From Bradyrhizobium pachyrhizi (GTDB lineage Bacteria; Pseudomonadota; Alphaproteobacteria; Rhizobiales; Xanthobacteraceae), in assembly GCF_001189245.1 (NCBI RefSeq), contig NZ_LFIQ01000103.1, forward strand, positions 1-57,320: a stretch of DNA of 57,320 bases, read 5' to 3'. Both the position numbers and the translations under genes were made by a program. This document shows, piece by piece, positions 55,351-57,320 of this stretch. The notes under the pieces were generated by a model. It did not search any database. It worked only from the letters and a program-made list of their open reading frames with translations, and had not been told where the DNA came from. Positions within the stretch are counted from its first letter, which is position 1. Every line of letters starts with the position of its first letter.

Positions 55351-55652
55351 GCGCGGGCGGCTGGGGGACCACCCGCGCTAGTCTGGGTGGAAGCTTGGCC
55401 ATCCCGGGGGGCGCGATGCATGAGAAGCCAAGCCGTATTCCTCCCAGCAACTTGCGTGCCAAACGCTCGGGCGCGCAGCCTCATCACGATGCAAAGCATA
55501 AGCTCATGAAGCGCAGCGCTGGTCGACGCTGAAAAAGCGTGCGGGCGGAGCGAGAGCCGCCCGCACGAGTTGCGCTACGAAGCGGCTTGGGCCTACGAGG
55601 TCATCATTAGCAACCAAGCCGTGCATGACTCAGCAACAGGCGTGCCAGACAA
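55351..55652. repeat. Structured tandem repeat, locus B (units B1 and B2)
   Basis: Two units about 180 bp apart. Each has a GC-rich hairpin after an A-run (B2: CGTGCGGGCGG/CCGCCCGCACG, 11 bp perfect), an inner stem (B1 GCTTGGC/GCCAAGC at 55393/55427; B2 CGGCTTGG/CCAAGCCG at 55583/55614), an outer 5-bp stem (B1 CTGGG/CCCAG; B2 GTTGC/GCAAC), and a conserved CAGCAAC...GCGTGCCA. Base changes keep pairing, which suggests an RNA structure. Confidence 0.6.
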
Positions 55653-55824
55653 TGAAGGGACGACGAGATGCCAAAAGTTGCGCCTTTTCACGCTGCGCCA
55701 GCCAACTGCTCGGGCGGCTTTCGAACATGAATGTCGGTAACCTGACCGGTGGTAGGAGCATCGGAGGAGCAGCACCCAAATCGAGGTCGCGAGGTGATTG
55801 GATCGATCCTATTGTGCACACCGA

Positions 55825-56022
55825 TCAGCGCGCCGCGCTCAACGCTGAGCCCTTGCAACTGCCCTCTTCGATCGGGCAGTTGAGCGTTGCGGTCATTGCG
55901 CCGTAGTTGATCATGGTCAGCTTCATGGCTTCCGTCGGGGCAACTGCAGACGCGCGAGTTAAATGGCTGAATTGTTCTTCGTCGCCGTATTCCTCGGCGA
56001 CCGTCACAATCCAGCCATCCAT
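55825..56022 (-). CDS. Small conserved hypothetical protein (65 aa)
   Basis: Starts MDGWIVTVAEEYGDEEQF and ends CPIEEGSCKG..., a compact small protein with two Cys. It reads like a conserved rhizobial small protein. In-frame ATG 56085 upstream would add 21 residues of Arg/Pro-rich sequence and is less likely. No good ribosome binding site. Function unknown. Confidence 0.5.
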   Translation of the reverse strand: MDGWIVTVAEEYGDEEQFSHLTRASAVAPTEAMKLTMINYGAMTATLNCPIEEGSCKGSALSAAR

Positions 56023-56110
56023 CTTGGTGCGTTGCGGGCTCGGCCTCCGGCCGCAGGATGCACCCGGCGACGTGTCGATTGCCACTCATCGGCATGCTGC
56101 TGGTCGCGAA

Positions 56111-56368
56111 TTAGTCAACAGTCCCCTTGTCCGCTGCGTTGCCGCCGGCTGCACTCTTCGCGCCCTTGGTCGACTTCCTGCCCACTTTCGCGCCCCAGGT
56201 CCTGAGCCTGGGCGAGGAGTCCTCATCATCGCTCATGCCGCTCTGTATGCTCGTACCAAGAACGCCTTTACGAGCCTTGGCATCGGCGGCGAGGCTTTGC
56301 GCAATGACGGGGTATGCGAGGAAAGCCGAAAGGCCGCATGCGATTACGCAGGTCTTCACTAGTTTCAT
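56111..56368 (-). CDS. Small exported protein (85 aa)
   Basis: ATG 56368 has AGGAG six bases upstream. The signal peptide MKLVKTCVIACGLSAFLAYP is followed by a likely cleavage after VIAQSLA. The mature part is Lys/Ser/Gly-rich and probably disordered. The longer frame from 56500 is rejected for lack of a start signal. A secreted or periplasmic role is likely, but no function is known. Confidence 0.6.
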   Translation of the reverse strand: MKLVKTCVIACGLSAFLAYPVIAQSLAADAKARKGVLGTSIQSGMSDDEDSSPRLRTWGAKVGRKSTKGAKSAAGGNAADKGTVD

Positions 56369-56982
56369 CCATGGCTCCTGGATCGATTTTCTTGCGACAG
56401 AACGATTTTGGCGTAACGCTGGGCGCGCCAGCTTGCACCGTTCGCGTCGCATTGAGAGTACGAACGGTGCGGCTTCACATAATCTCTCGTATGTGGTCAT
56501 CGTTTAGGAGATTTGGGGTGAATTCGCGAAGTTACTATCTTATTTGTGGCGGTACAAAACATCCGTGTCGACGTCGACCTTGCGCGTACCCTGCTCAAGA
56601 TTAGAGGGCGGTTTTTGGAGAAAGTCTTGCGCGGCTGATGAAAGTGACCTCCATGAACATCCGCAGAAGTCAACCTGTCATCTCGACACGAAGTGTTCAG
56701 CGGGAGACAGCAGCAAGACTTGCGGCCTCGCAATTGTGTGACTGGCTCCCGAAATATCTTGCCTCATACGAGGGGAGTGCGCTTATTGCGGATCTTCGCG
56801 CGGGCTTAAAGCAGATCCAAGGACGGCCGTTGCAGCCGCACAGCATGCTCTATGTCGGGCGGCTCATGCGTTGAGAAACATTCCACGATCAAGCCCAGTG
56901 TTGACGACACCAGCTTTGTCATGTGGTTTGTGCTACATCCCGGTCCGATGTTTCGCGTCTCTAAAGTCTGCCGACAGTTTTT
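56369..56982. other. Mostly non-coding stretch with one weak ORF
   Basis: About 610 bases. A 78-codon plus frame at 56638-56874 (LCDWLPKYLASYEGSALIAD) is protein-like in composition, but the start signal is poor and no family was recognised. Confidence 0.35.
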
Positions 56983-57013
56983 AGGGTACACCCTGACGCT
57001 GCGTGAGGTTCAA
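56983..57013 (-). promoter_or_regulatory. Candidate MerR-family operator/promoter (copy 2)
   Basis: On the minus strand: -35 TTGAAC (57013-57008), a 19-bp spacer with CCTCACGCAGCGTCAGG, and -10 TACCCT (56988-56983). It differs from copy 1 at three of 34 bases. No gene follows directly on the minus strand; the nearest start is 56368. Confidence 0.4.
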
Positions 57014-57320
57014 GCGATTTCTGCGGTTTTGATCATCAGACCGAATCCCGTGTCGGCGGCCACTTTCCAAGCGTCGTTCCTAACCGTGTTCATCAAGCTG
57101 ATCTTCTGGGATCTTACGGGTCCGTGCCTGTCGCCGAAGCGGCTTAGGGAAGCCGTCGTGCGCTCGCCGTTTAAATAGGCCCGGTTTCTTCGGCAATCGG
57201 CATACTCGTTGGTGCGGGCAATGGCGCGCCGCTCACGCTCGGATTCGAAGCCGTCCAACTGGAGATGGCCATTGAGAAGCTGGTGTTCGCGTTCGCCCTG
57301 TCCCAGATCGGGGTGCCGTC
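57014..57320. other. Window end, no gene supported
   Basis: A plus-strand frame reading VGAGNGAPLTLGFEAVQLEM runs off the right edge from about 57200; it may be the start or middle of a gene outside the window. Not recognised. Confidence 0.35.

Overview
This looks like an accessory (symbiosis-island-type) segment of a slow-growing rhizobium, most likely Bradyrhizobium close to B. elkanii. The reasons are a six-gene operon matching rhizobitoxine biosynthesis (rtxACDEFG), a complete microaerobic fix cluster, a sulfate-activation and sulfotransferase cassette, type III secretion regulatory boxes (tts boxes) with a truncated effector, and many gene remnants separated by long non-coding stretches.

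Layout. 1-14 kb is a decayed accessory region. It holds an IS5-type transposase remnant abutting a truncated type III effector with its own tts box, a NYN-domain protein, several small hypotheticals, a Dabb protein, bioF, an exported carbonic anhydrase with an exported nuclease, a prephenate dehydratase, an istB remnant, and a chimeric fixH/metE pseudogene. 14.7-32.5 kb is the respiratory core: hemN, a hemerythrin, a fixK-type regulator, a universal stress protein and fixJ-fixL on the minus strand, then small genes, fixNOQP (cbb3 oxidase) and fixGHIS (its copper supply and assembly) on the plus strand. Six TTGA-N6-TCAA-like FixK boxes sit in front of hemN, several small genes, fixNOQP and fixGHIS, so the expected wiring is FixL to FixJ to FixK to the oxidase. 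33-40 kb carries a small DNA-binding protein, a MarR/DUF1508 pair, and a sulfotransferase followed by cysD/nodP and the fused cysN-cysC/nodQ, which make PAPS. 43.7-51.8 kb is the rtx operon, whose genes overlap or nearly touch. 51.8-57.3 kb is a decayed tail with a nucleotidyltransferase-fold gene behind an unusual duplicated inverted repeat, a phage/plasmid primase remnant, tandem structured repeats, and two small minus-strand genes.

The parts most worth a second look are: a FixK with Ser at the position equivalent to the redox Cys183 of FixK2; the ligase/amidohydrolase set (rtxD, F, G) in the rhizobitoxine operon, which resembles a gamma-glutamyl protection cycle; a two-locus, four-unit structured repeat with compensatory stem changes; a 66-bp duplicated inverted repeat ending at the start codon of a nucleotidyltransferase gene; and two copies of a MerR-type promoter with a 19-bp spacer. 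Everything here was read by eye; no searches or folding programs were run.
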